The position numbers and the translations under genes were made by a program. From assembly GCA_023666975.1 (NCBI GenBank), contig JAMPAW010000050.1, forward strand, positions 1 through 21,576: a DNA stretch of 21,576 bases, in the 5' to 3' direction. This stretch comes from Clostridium sp. (GTDB lineage: Bacteria > Bacillota_A > Clostridia > Lachnospirales > Lachnospiraceae). This document shows positions 9,019 through 17,167 of the stretch, in pieces (position 1 is the stretch's first letter; every line of letters begins with the position of its first letter). Below the pieces are notes generated by a model, which saw nothing but the letters and a program-made list of their open reading frames with translations, did no database searches and was not told where the DNA came from.

Positions 9019-9046
9019 AAAAAAGAAAGAAGACATTTCTGCCTTC
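9019..9046 (-). terminator. Rho-independent terminator of the methyltransferase/nuclease pair
   Basis: On the minus strand a 7-bp stem GAAGGCA/TGTCTTC (one G-U pair) closes a GAAA tetraloop and is followed by the T-rich tract TTTCTTTTTT. It lies about 45 nt after the stop of the 202-aa gene and a few bases before the hsdR promoter, separating the two restriction units. Confidence 0.8.
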
Positions 9047-9092
9047 CGTTCTAAAATTTCAGAATACTAATTTTACACAAAGTTCAATTTAT

Positions 9093-9701
9093 CTATTCTC
9101 CTGTTAAATCAAGTAAAATATGATAAAGTTCCAATTCATGCTTATTCCCTTTTCTGTTATGTATTGTTTTATAAACATATTGAAAATGATATTGTTGCGA
9201 GTTATCTTCCACCAAACCATTTAAACTTTTCTTTGGCAGCTCCTTTTCCATAAGTCTCCTTAACTTTTCCATATCTCCTGTCTCTAAGAATGCTATCATA
9301 CCTGCTTCATTCATATGACGGCTATATAAATTATCTTCAAACCGTTTAATTCCCTGCTCATAATATTGGGATTTAAAATTACTTTGTGTAATGTTTGATT
9401 TTAAAAATCTTTTACATTCAAAACAAATATATGCATCCTCATTCATATAATCCAGGTAACAACAAATATCCATCCGCCGTTTCCCTTCCGCAGACTCATA
9501 GGAAATAGGAAAGTATATATTAAACTCCCTTTTCTTATGCCTCATAATTTCAACTAATTCTGTCCTTCGATCCTCTTCCTGTTTAACAGAATTACGGCTC
9601 TCAACCGGAATACTTTGATAAGACTTGAGGACTAACAAAATATAATTTTCAATATAGCTTTCTTTAAATAGCCCAAACCAAAACGGAATGTTATCTCCCA
9701 T
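9093..9701 (-). CDS. PD-(D/E)xK nuclease-like protein paired with the methyltransferase
   Basis: 202-aa protein I cannot assign to a named family. The central part fits a PD-(D/E)xK restriction-nuclease core: a beta strand with Asp78 (RRMDICC), then FECKR with Glu95 and Lys97, followed by YYEQGIKRFEDN and a hydrophobic strand EAGMIAFLE, the order seen in this fold. A helix with acidic residues 42-44 precedes. Translation is coupled: its ATG lies inside the end of the methyltransferase gene (11-nt overlap), with AGGAGGGG just upstream. The overlap suggests the two proteins act together, the larger one supplying methylation and recognition and this one possibly supplying cleavage. It is small for a stand-alone type II enzyme and lacks an obvious DNA-binding domain, which supports a subunit role. 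The nuclease call rests on motif reading only. Confidence 0.7.
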   Translation of the reverse strand: MGDNIPFWFGLFKESYIENYILLVLKSYQSIPVESRNSVKQEEDRRTELVEIMRHKKREFNIYFPISYESAEGKRRMDICCYLDYMNEDAYICFECKRFLKSNITQSNFKSQYYEQGIKRFEDNLYSRHMNEAGMIAFLETGDMEKLRRLMEKELPKKSLNGLVEDNSQQYHFQYVYKTIHNRKGNKHELELYHILLDLTGE

Positions 9702-12609
9702 TGTAATCCCCTCCTGCCCTCATTATTTCACGGGTGATCTGTGCTGCCATTTTCCTTGCCTGCCCCAAAGACCAATTTCTTTTTTCTTTCGTTTGAATAA
9801 TCTGAAATCCATTTTTTTCATATACCATTACTCTGTTTTGAACTAATAACTGGCTATTAATTTGTTCCACTCCCATTAGACCTAAAAAATCTGCCGTTTT
9901 CTCTTCTGATGCACCGTTCACATCAAAATAAAAATTAATTCTCGTATAAAAATCACCCACCTGTATTTTACTTTCCCAAGCGCTCTTAACATAATCTTTC
10001 ATATAGTAATTAAAATAATCACATAAACACTGGGAATAAACCTGATAATCCGTATCTTCTGCCATACCACCTTTATCTTTGTCAAATCTACTGATTCCTT
10101 CTTCAACCACAGAAATATCAAACTCATTAAATCCATAAAATTTAAAAACCAGATCGTCTAACTGCTTCTGAAGCTGTTCTTTTTCTGTTGTATCTTGCTG
10201 AAAAATCCCAGATTGATATCCTTCGGCAGCCAGATTTTCCATTCTCATGACCAAGTCAACAAATTCTTTGATATTTTCCATATTTGGATCATATAAGGGC
10301 ATGGGAAAACGTAGGATATCTTCTTTTACCACCTCTGGTTTCTTTGCCGCCTTTACCTTTGTCATATAAAAACAATAATAAAGAAATACCTTTGAATTCA
10401 ATATACCTTCTATGTATCTGAGCAATTCGGTATTCTGTCCAGAGTAATCATTAAACGTTGAAAAATCATTACAAAATATAACCGGCTCTTTAACATATGC
10501 CGCTCCCCAACATTGCTCATTATATGTCCGCTTTACTAACACTTTATCCGCACAAGTGTAAATTGATAATTTTCTTGGTCTGTCAAAACGTAATTTCTGA
10601 GAAATCATTACCGGAACACTCTGATAATTTAAACCATATGGTGAAAAACAGCCTTTCAATGATCCTCCCCTATATTCATCAAACTCAGGACACCTCTCAC
10701 CTGTAGAGGAAGTAATATATCCTTGTACAAAATCCACTTTCCCTTTTATACTTTTTTCTAACTTAGGAAATCTTTTCATATTTTCTATGCACGCAACATC
10801 AAAATCATCCCCATGAGTAAGTATTGTCCATATATACTCTCTATTTATCAGCTTACTTTTACTAATTCTCATTTCTTCATTTTTATCATAAACAAATTTA
10901 TTGAGAAGTCGAAAGAGTAGATTCGTTTTAAATGCATAATAAATAAAATTATAATCCTGTTTCTTTTGGCAGCGGTAAGTTAAAATTGAGCATGGATAAG
11001 TTGCATTTATAAACAACTGCTCCTTGACTGCCTCCAAATTTGTTACCTGTTCTAATAAAAATTCAGATAGCAGATAATCTAAAAATTTCTTGCTATGCTT
11101 ATTGGTAAAGATGGCATTCGTAATCAAAAATGATACTACCGCTGTTCCATCTACAAAATCATTCACCCGACAAATAAATGCCTGTGCTATTTGAGCATCT
11201 GCAATGGGGATTCCTTTACGCTTGCAATAAGGAACGTGGTCGGATTGAGGCATACTTTTCCACGGTGGGTTTCCAACAACTATATCTATGGTTTTCTTGC
11301 CAATATTCTTCTCAGTCTTTTGGGCAAAAAAACTTCCCTGAACAAGATTCGCTCCTAACAAATTAGGAAAGCGAAACTGATTTTCCAAAATGTCTTTGGG
11401 TGTTAACTCATCTAACAAAGCAATATATAAGCTAAAACAGCTGATGCGTAAGGCATTTGGATTTAAATCTATACCGATTATTTTTTCTGTCATTATCTTA
11501 CTCAAATCATCTGCACTCAAAGACTTTTTACTACGTTTGAGTACTTCGATTTGCTGTTTAAATGCACTCACTAAAAACACTCCTGATCCACACGCAGGAT
11601 CAAGCACACAAGGGACTTTAGAAGAATTCATATAATCAGCAAAACACTGATGAACCATAAAATCTGCCAAATAATGCGGAGTGTAAAAGGCTCCCGCTGC
11701 TTTTTTCTTTTCTTTCCATTTATCATCCATAGAAAAAAATGTCTCATAAATATTACTGATCAGGCTAATTGGAATAACTGAAAAATCATACGGAAAAAGC
11801 CTCAGCTGTCTATATCCATCCTGTAAATAATCATCTCCTCTAAAAAAGTTATAAAATACAGTTAGATTGTCATCAGATGGTACTTCCTCTCTTTTTATTG
11901 AAAATAAGTCTCCATTAAACCGTTCTTTTAAGAGACAAAAAAATTCATATATATATTGTGTGTTTTTCTTGCCCAATAATTCAGTAAATGTTTTTACATT
12001 CCACTTAACAAATGCTTTTTGCGTAAGCATATCACGGTCTTCCAAATATTTTATGAAAATACATTGAGACATAAAATTATAGGCATTTTCCATTTTCATC
12101 CCATAATTTTTACATGCTAAAACAACCGTACTCTTCAAATTGAAAAGTAGCTGTTTATCTACCCTGTCCCCAGAACCAGATAACTCCACCAGCCTTTCCC
12201 ATACCAGTTTGGTCACAATGCAGGATGCTTTTAAATTCTTCAGCATGTCACAGTTGCTAATTTGACTTATCTCTTGTGTTTTATAAAGAAGTGCCTTTCC
12301 CTTTTTACGCGAAAAATTATTATATACCCTGATTTCTCCTGGTAAAACCAAAATAGAAATTGGAACATCGTTCCGGTTCCAATAAAGCAAATGCTGTTTT
12401 GCTATATTTTCCTCATCAATAAAAATCAACCTTTTAATCCCAACAATAGGATATTCTTTTCCATCAACATTCACATAAAAACATGCATCATAAATGCCCG
12501 TTTTATCCATGCGATAAAACGGGTTTGATTCATACTCAAGAAAATGTATTAAGCTATCATAAAACTGTCCACAAAGATTTTCATTTTTATTATTTTCTTT
12601 CCTACTCAT
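9691..12609 (-). CDS. Large N6-adenine DNA methyltransferase (restriction-modification type)
   Basis: 972-aa protein with a central adenine-N6 methyltransferase domain: GAFYTP (306-311, motif X region), DPACGSGVFL from 337 (motif I, AdoMet binding), GIDLNPNAL near 389 (motif II), and GNPPW with NPPW at 447-450 (catalytic motif IV). The part after about residue 600 resembles target-recognition regions of Eco57I/TaqI-like enzymes (repeated hydrophobic strands, a late helical section). The N-terminal 300 residues have no D..ExK nuclease signature that I can see, so this is not an evident single-chain type IIG enzyme; the nuclease role is more likely in the overlapping downstream gene. The start at 12609 follows a leader with AGAGG about 13 nt upstream, a rather long spacing. 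Two promoters lie upstream. No BREX or DISARM partner genes are present. Confidence 0.9.
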   Translation of the reverse strand: MSRKENNKNENLCGQFYDSLIHFLEYESNPFYRMDKTGIYDACFYVNVDGKEYPIVGIKRLIFIDEENIAKQHLLYWNRNDVPISILVLPGEIRVYNNFSRKKGKALLYKTQEISQISNCDMLKNLKASCIVTKLVWERLVELSGSGDRVDKQLLFNLKSTVVLACKNYGMKMENAYNFMSQCIFIKYLEDRDMLTQKAFVKWNVKTFTELLGKKNTQYIYEFFCLLKERFNGDLFSIKREEVPSDDNLTVFYNFFRGDDYLQDGYRQLRLFPYDFSVIPISLISNIYETFFSMDDKWKEKKKAAGAFYTPHYLADFMVHQCFADYMNSSKVPCVLDPACGSGVFLVSAFKQQIEVLKRSKKSLSADDLSKIMTEKIIGIDLNPNALRISCFSLYIALLDELTPKDILENQFRFPNLLGANLVQGSFFAQKTEKNIGKKTIDIVVGNPPWKSMPQSDHVPYCKRKGIPIADAQIAQAFICRVNDFVDGTAVVSFLITNAIFTNKHSKKFLDYLLSEFLLEQVTNLEAVKEQLFINATYPCSILTYRCQKKQDYNFIYYAFKTNLLFRLLNKFVYDKNEEMRISKSKLINREYIWTILTHGDDFDVACIENMKRFPKLEKSIKGKVDFVQGYITSSTGERCPEFDEYRGGSLKGCFSPYGLNYQSVPVMISQKLRFDRPRKLSIYTCADKVLVKRTYNEQCWGAAYVKEPVIFCNDFSTFNDYSGQNTELLRYIEGILNSKVFLYYCFYMTKVKAAKKPEVVKEDILRFPMPLYDPNMENIKEFVDLVMRMENLAAEGYQSGIFQQDTTEKEQLQKQLDDLVFKFYGFNEFDISVVEEGISRFDKDKGGMAEDTDYQVYSQCLCDYFNYYMKDYVKSAWESKIQVGDFYTRINFYFDVNGASEEKTADFLGLMGVEQINSQLLVQNRVMVYEKNGFQIIQTKEKRNWSLGQARKMAAQITREIMRAGGDYNGR

Positions 12610-12694
12610 ATCCCAAATATATCCTCTCTTTTCAGGAACATAAAGAATTTGTCCAATCTCATGAATATTCTATGTCTTTGAATGATATAAGTTA

Positions 12695-12723
12695 AGTATA
12701 CCACATCCATCGTCTGGGAACAA
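12695..12723 (-). promoter_or_regulatory. Proximal sigma-A promoter of the methyltransferase/nuclease pair
   Basis: TTGTTC (12718-12723) and TATACT (12695-12700) are spaced by 17 bp. Transcription would start near 12688, leaving a leader of about 80 nt before the methyltransferase start. No repeat or controller-protein box is evident around it. Confidence 0.65.
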
Positions 12724-12780
12724 GTGTTCTTTTGTGTTTTTCACTCTATTCATATATAGAATTTAGGCTATTTATTGTTT

Positions 12781-12809
12781 AGTATACGTGATTTTTCATA
12801 TAATAACAA
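12781..12809 (-). promoter_or_regulatory. Distal sigma-A promoter of the methyltransferase/nuclease pair
   Basis: TTGTTA (12804-12809) and TATACT (12781-12786) are spaced by 17 bp, 86 bp upstream of the proximal promoter and just behind the terminator-like hairpin of the GH32 gene. The two promoters share the same -10 hexamer. Confidence 0.6.
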
Positions 12810-12813
12810 GTCT

Positions 12814-12851
12814 AAAACTGGATATATCTGATTGCTATATCTTCCAGTTTT
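12814..12851 (-). terminator. Hairpin terminator after the GH32 gene
   Basis: A perfect 9-bp inverted repeat, AAAACTGGA/TCCAGTTTT, with extra AT pairing inside, lies about 30 nt after the GH32 stop. The stem ends in a TTTT run on either strand, so it could work in both directions, but only the minus strand has a gene running into it. The U tract is short. Confidence 0.6.
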
Positions 12852-12878
12852 CTCAACCCCCTTAAATTATTTTTAATA

Positions 12879-14333
12879 TCAATCCACCGCAATTGTGTGC
12901 TTCCAAATATTCGTCAATGCCGTTCCGTCACATACAAAACGGACCTCGTCCGCTGCGAGCGGTGTATAAAAGGTTGCACTAAACGTCTGCTCTCCGTCAT
13001 TGACAAATATCTCCACAGAATATTTGTCTAAAATCAAGCGCAGCTTCAATCGTTCTTTGGGATATTTGACTGCTGTCTTTCTCTGGCTTATCGTATCGCG
13101 GTTCATGCCGGAATATGTCCTATCCACCTCCAACACATTTTTTTCCTTATCATACGTTAAACTTGTGGCAAAGCGGTCATCGGCTGCGAACTGTATGCCA
13201 AACTCCCGATAACTTCCGGAGAGTATCTCCACGGTCAAATCCAGCATACGTCCCTTAATTTCAGGGAGACAGCATTTTCCCGATATCTCTTTATTTTCAT
13301 ATTTAACAGAATTGGTATAATAGTTCTCAAGCTCACGCACAGGATTCTGAAGCAGTTTGCCGTCCACGACGGAAAGCTCCCGCGGCAGGGTCATCATGCA
13401 CGACCACTTCTGCTCCGGTGGACGGATATTACTGTCCCACGACTGCATCCACGCAATCATAATCCGCCGGCCGTCAGCCATTTCCATTGTCTGCGGTGCA
13501 TAAAAATCAAAACCGTTATCCAGTGCCAGCGCTTTATCATAATGAAATGTATGGCTGCTCCTATCGTAATCCCCCAGAAAACATACCGCATTATTTCCGT
13601 TATGAAACTCTGTATCTGCCTGCATATCCTGCGGGGATACAATAAGCACATGGCACCCGTCCAGTGCAAAGAAATCCGGGCACTCCCACATGGTGCCAAA
13701 TCTTCCTTCGGCATTCTTTGCCAGAACAGACACATACCGCCAGTCCGTCAAATTATCCGAGTGGAACAAAACCACCTGCCCTGTACCGTCATTTGTTTTA
13801 TTTCCTGCCAGCAGATAGTATCCGTCCGCTTCCCGCCAAATCTTCGGGTCCCTGAAATTTTCCCTGCTGAAATTCTCCGGCAGCATATCGCCGGTAATCA
13901 CGGGATTCGTTCCCCATTTCTTATACCGTTCTCCGTTTCCGAGGGCAAGGCACTGGTTCTGGTAAACCTGCTTTCTTCCGTTTCTGCACTCTTCCATCAC
14001 GCCTGTATAGGCAAGAAGATGTCCCTCCTCCATTTCCAAACCGCTTCCCGAAAAACACCCGGCTGCATCGTATTCCTTATCCGGAGCCAGCGCGACCGGC
14101 ATATCTTCCCACTTTATAAAATCCTCTGTCACCTGATGCCCCCAATGCATCGGCCCCCATTCCTTACTGTATGGGTGATATTGGTAAAATAAATGTATTT
14201 TCCCACGATACACAGAGAAACCGTTGGGGTCATTCGTCCAGCCGACCGGAGGTGCCACATGAAATGCCGGCAATTCTGCTTTTGCCAGCTTATGCTCGTT
14301 TATATATTGATTTGCTTGTTCTAATTTATCCAT
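12879..14333 (-). CDS. Glycoside hydrolase family 32 beta-fructosidase (sucrose-6-phosphate hydrolase type)
   Basis: 484-aa GH32 enzyme that hydrolyses beta-fructofuranosyl bonds in sucrose, sucrose-6-phosphate or short fructans. The family motifs are complete: WTNDPNG with nucleophile Asp35; FRDP with transition-state stabiliser Asp162; and WECPD with acid/base Glu217. A five-bladed propeller of about 330 residues is followed by the usual C-terminal beta-sandwich. There is no signal peptide, so it acts in the cytoplasm on imported sugar. The start has AAGGAG 8 nt upstream. It follows the chemoreceptor stop by 34 nt and appears to be the last gene of the kinase-regulator-chemoreceptor row. 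No phosphotransferase permease, ABC transporter, fructokinase or LacI regulator is next to it, which is unusual for scrB/sacA, and I cannot say which substrate is preferred. Confidence 0.93.
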   Translation of the reverse strand: MDKLEQANQYINEHKLAKAELPAFHVAPPVGWTNDPNGFSVYRGKIHLFYQYHPYSKEWGPMHWGHQVTEDFIKWEDMPVALAPDKEYDAAGCFSGSGLEMEEGHLLAYTGVMEECRNGRKQVYQNQCLALGNGERYKKWGTNPVITGDMLPENFSRENFRDPKIWREADGYYLLAGNKTNDGTGQVVLFHSDNLTDWRYVSVLAKNAEGRFGTMWECPDFFALDGCHVLIVSPQDMQADTEFHNGNNAVCFLGDYDRSSHTFHYDKALALDNGFDFYAPQTMEMADGRRIMIAWMQSWDSNIRPPEQKWSCMMTLPRELSVVDGKLLQNPVRELENYYTNSVKYENKEISGKCCLPEIKGRMLDLTVEILSGSYREFGIQFAADDRFATSLTYDKEKNVLEVDRTYSGMNRDTISQRKTAVKYPKERLKLRLILDKYSVEIFVNDGEQTFSATFYTPLAADEVRFVCDGTALTNIWKHTIAVD

Positions 14334-14367
14334 CGCCTTATCTCCTTTCCTTTGCAGCCATCTCCTG

Positions 14368-16368
14368 TCATACTTTAAACGATGCCACGGTCTGATTCAA
14401 AAGCTCGCTCAAACGAGACAGTTCCTCCATTTTTGCCAGTACCGTACTGGCATTTTCATCGGAGCTTTTTGCGGACTGCTCCATGCCCTGTATATATTCG
14501 GTAATGGCGCTGACCAGCAAAGTAATCGCATGAATCGCCTCGTTAATTCCATCCATATTGGCACTCATCTGCCGGGAAGCCGCTCCCAAATCACCGGAAA
14601 TGCTGCTGTAAAATTCGGCATCCTGCTTATACATTCCGGCAAGTTCCGTCATATCTTTGTAATCCTTCATCACTTTTTCATTCATAAAATCAAGCACTTT
14701 TTCCGAAGTGTCTGATAAAACCGATACACTCTTTACCACATCTTCCGTCACCTTGCGGATTTTGTCCACTGCAATTCTGGAGTTATCGGCAAGCTCACGG
14801 ATTTCATCGGCAACAACCGCAAATCCTTTTCCAGCCTCGCCAGCCCTTGCTGCCTCAATCGATGCATTGAGTGCCAGCAGATTCGTCTGGGAACTGATCG
14901 CAAGAATTTCCTCTGTCAGCGTGTCAATATCCTGCACCCTGTGGCTGTCGGAAATCGCCTGTTCCAGCTCTTTCTGCGTTTGCTGATAGATGAGAATCGC
15001 CTCCTGACCGGACTTTTCTGAATTCTCATGCCGCTTGCTGGCACGGCTCATGATATCACCGGACTGCTCTGCCGCTTCACCGGCTTTCTTTGCCACATCC
15101 TCAACCAGCACACCCAATACCTGCCCGGTATGCTCTATATTGTCAGCAAGCTCCTTCGCCTCCCGTGTCTGTGCCATGACCTGTAAAACTGAGTCGAGAA
15201 TATTGGAAATTTCCTCCGTCAGCCCAGCCATTTTGCCCGACGTCTCCTCTGCAATCGTGCCAATGCTTTCCGCTTCTTCCTTCGTATTCAGGATGATGCT
15301 GCGAATCTGCTGTTTGACCTCCGTTGTCGCCTTCTGAATCTGTTCCGTTTCATTTTTATATTCCTGGGGAATCCCTTTCTCGCTGACTGTATTTTCGGAA
15401 AAATCACCGGAAGCAAACTGCTTTAACATCTGTACCGGTGCCAGCATTCTGCCAATCAGACCAGTCATCACGACAACGACAAGAGCAATCATGACAAGCG
15501 CAGTCACCACCGCCACGACAATCATGGTCGTAAGCGAACTGATCACATTGGCTGTCGGCACAACCACCCCTAATTTCCAGTCACTTCCCTTTATCTGCGA
15601 CACAGCAAAATAACACTCGCTGTCGTCATAATCTTTCAGCTTAATGACTTCGCTGTCTGTTCCGTCAATCAAGCCTGACAGCCCCGGCATAATATCCGTG
15701 ACGGCGACTGCTGATTCTTCCGTCGGCTCATACGCTTTATTTTCATGGGCAACATACTGCCCGCTGCTGTCAGCAAGAAATCCGTACACGCCCTCTGCAA
15801 AGTTAATGCTTCCGGTTAAATCCGTCACGGTTCCCAATGTCACATCGAGGCCAATGACTGCCACCAGTTCGCCTTCTATATAAACCGGCGCAGCAATTGT
15901 CGTACACATCTGGTTCGTCAGCACATCCCAATAAGGATCTGTCACAATCACTTCCTGTTTCTCTGCCGCCTGCTGATACCAGCCACGCTCCACCGGATCG
16001 TAACCTTCCGGTATCTCCGCCTCCCGGTTGGACTGGATAAATTTGCTGTCCTTCGTTCCGCAGTACAGATTCAGAAGTTCTTCCCGGCCTTCCGCATAGG
16101 TATCCATGACCGACTGGATAAAGGCATCGTCCGTGTTTGCCGCAGCTTCAATACTGTTTGCCGCCCCGTTCGCCAGCTGTTTCTCATTTTCAATCCATGT
16201 GTTGATTTCCTCTGCATACTTGTCCGCATTGAGCTGTAATGCATCCGTCTGGTTCTGAATCAGATTCCGTCCGGCTAAGGCAACAATTCCAACCGTCGTC
16301 AGGATAATACTTACCGCTACCATACAGATGACACTCATCGTCAGTTTTCCTTTAATTGTTTTTCTCAT
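14368..16368 (-). CDS. Methyl-accepting chemotaxis protein with dCACHE_1 amino-acid sensor
   Basis: 666-aa transmembrane chemoreceptor. TM1 is at about 10-33, and the extracellular double-CACHE domain about 35-280. TM2 is about 283-308, followed by a HAMP region and a cytoplasmic signalling domain with the highly conserved tip sequence [18 protein letters not shown] and [12 protein letters not shown]. It would signal to CheA/CheW; no che genes are in the window. The sensor holds Y123-x4-R128-x-W130-Y131, then Y146, D148 and D175, which equals the dCACHE_1 amino-acid binding signature including all spacings. The predicted ligand is therefore an L-amino acid rather than a sugar. The start at 16368 is preferred because AAGGTGG is 9 nt upstream; an ATG three codons earlier abuts that site. 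It lies 48 nt after the response regulator and 34 nt before GH32, suggesting one transcript. Confidence 0.93.
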   Translation of the reverse strand: MRKTIKGKLTMSVICMVAVSIILTTVGIVALAGRNLIQNQTDALQLNADKYAEEINTWIENEKQLANGAANSIEAAANTDDAFIQSVMDTYAEGREELLNLYCGTKDSKFIQSNREAEIPEGYDPVERGWYQQAAEKQEVIVTDPYWDVLTNQMCTTIAAPVYIEGELVAVIGLDVTLGTVTDLTGSINFAEGVYGFLADSSGQYVAHENKAYEPTEESAVAVTDIMPGLSGLIDGTDSEVIKLKDYDDSECYFAVSQIKGSDWKLGVVVPTANVISSLTTMIVVAVVTALVMIALVVVVMTGLIGRMLAPVQMLKQFASGDFSENTVSEKGIPQEYKNETEQIQKATTEVKQQIRSIILNTKEEAESIGTIAEETSGKMAGLTEEISNILDSVLQVMAQTREAKELADNIEHTGQVLGVLVEDVAKKAGEAAEQSGDIMSRASKRHENSEKSGQEAILIYQQTQKELEQAISDSHRVQDIDTLTEEILAISSQTNLLALNASIEAARAGEAGKGFAVVADEIRELADNSRIAVDKIRKVTEDVVKSVSVLSDTSEKVLDFMNEKVMKDYKDMTELAGMYKQDAEFYSSISGDLGAASRQMSANMDGINEAIHAITLLVSAITEYIQGMEQSAKSSDENASTVLAKMEELSRLSELLNQTVASFKV

Positions 16369-16416
16369 CGTTTGCATCCACCTTTCTATTAAAAACCTTT
16401 ACAGTCTTAAAATACC

Positions 16417-17166
16417 TCATTCCCCACTACAGTAATATTCAAAATACTGCTCCCGCAGACAGCGGTAAGTTCCTCTTGGCAGATAAATTCTCTTGCCATT
16501 GTCCAACTGCACCTCCTCTGCATTCATGCTGTCTATGTGTTCCAGATTAATGATATACGAGGCACCCACCCTCACAAACTGCCGGCTGACGGCGCACATA
16601 TCCCAAATTTTCGTCATCGTCAGATTCTGAAACAGCTCTGTGCCATCTTCCATACAGATACACTGGCGTTTTCCCTGCGCTTCGCAATATACCATATCAT
16701 TCAGGGACACCTTTACCACTCTCCCGTCATTTCTCAGGAGAATGCATTTCCTGCGCTCCTGTTCTGTCTCCTCTAAAAACCGATCCAGTTTCGGAAATAA
16801 TTTGTCCTCTGAAAGCGGTTTTACCAGATAGCAGGAAGCCTCCACATCAAATGCCTCCAACGCATATTCCCTGGACGTAGTCAGAAAAATCAGTTTTGCC
16901 TCACTTCCCAAATTCCGAAGCTGTTTTGCCGCCTCCATTCCCAACGGCGCACTTTCGCCCCGTTCTCCCGGCATATAAATATCCATAAATACCACATCCG
17001 GCACATATTGACTCTCTCTCATCATCAAAAGCAGCCCATCTGGGCATTCAAAGCGTTGAAACACAAAATCCAAATCCGGATGCCTTTCCTCATAAGCACT
17101 CAATAACTTTTCTGTTTTCTCCAACTCTGCTGCCTCATCATCACAAAGTGCAATCTGAACTGTCAT
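16417..17166 (-). CDS. LytTR-family response regulator (AgrA/LytR type)
   Basis: 249-aa response regulator. The receiver domain (about 1-130) has the acidic pair Asp9-Asp10, phospho-acceptor Asp62 in VVFMDIYMPG, the Thr/Ser pair region FLTTS, and Lys at VKPL. A LytTR DNA-binding domain occupies about 140-245. After Asp62 the loop is about six residues longer than usual (ERGESAPLG before MEAAKQLR). LytTR proteins bind 9-bp direct repeats about 21-22 bp apart, and such repeats occur upstream of the kinase gene. The start at 17166 is chosen over a longer frame into the kinase gene because GGGAG lies about 7 nt upstream and it follows the kinase stop by a single base, giving translational coupling. 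It is phosphorylated by the adjacent kinase, by inference from gene order. Confidence 0.93.
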   Translation of the reverse strand: MTVQIALCDDEAAELEKTEKLLSAYEERHPDLDFVFQRFECPDGLLLMMRESQYVPDVVFMDIYMPGERGESAPLGMEAAKQLRNLGSEAKLIFLTTSREYALEAFDVEASCYLVKPLSEDKLFPKLDRFLEETEQERRKCILLRNDGRVVKVSLNDMVYCEAQGKRQCICMEDGTELFQNLTMTKIWDMCAVSRQFVRVGASYIINLEHIDSMNAEEVQLDNGKRIYLPRGTYRCLREQYFEYYCSGE

Positions 17167-17167
17167 T

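Noticed and set aside
9691..12609. BREX (PglX) or DISARM methylase
   Set aside because: No PglZ, BrxC, helicase or DUF1998 partner is present nearby.
11700..12609. N-terminal nuclease making the methyltransferase a single-chain type IIG enzyme
   Set aside because: I could not find an Asp followed by Glu-x-Lys at suitable spacing in the first 300 residues; GIKR lacks the Glu.
13542..14192. Long plus-strand open frame of about 216 codons opposite the GH32 gene
   Set aside because: It is antisense to a gene with complete GH32 motifs, and its translation shows no recognisable domain or ribosome site.
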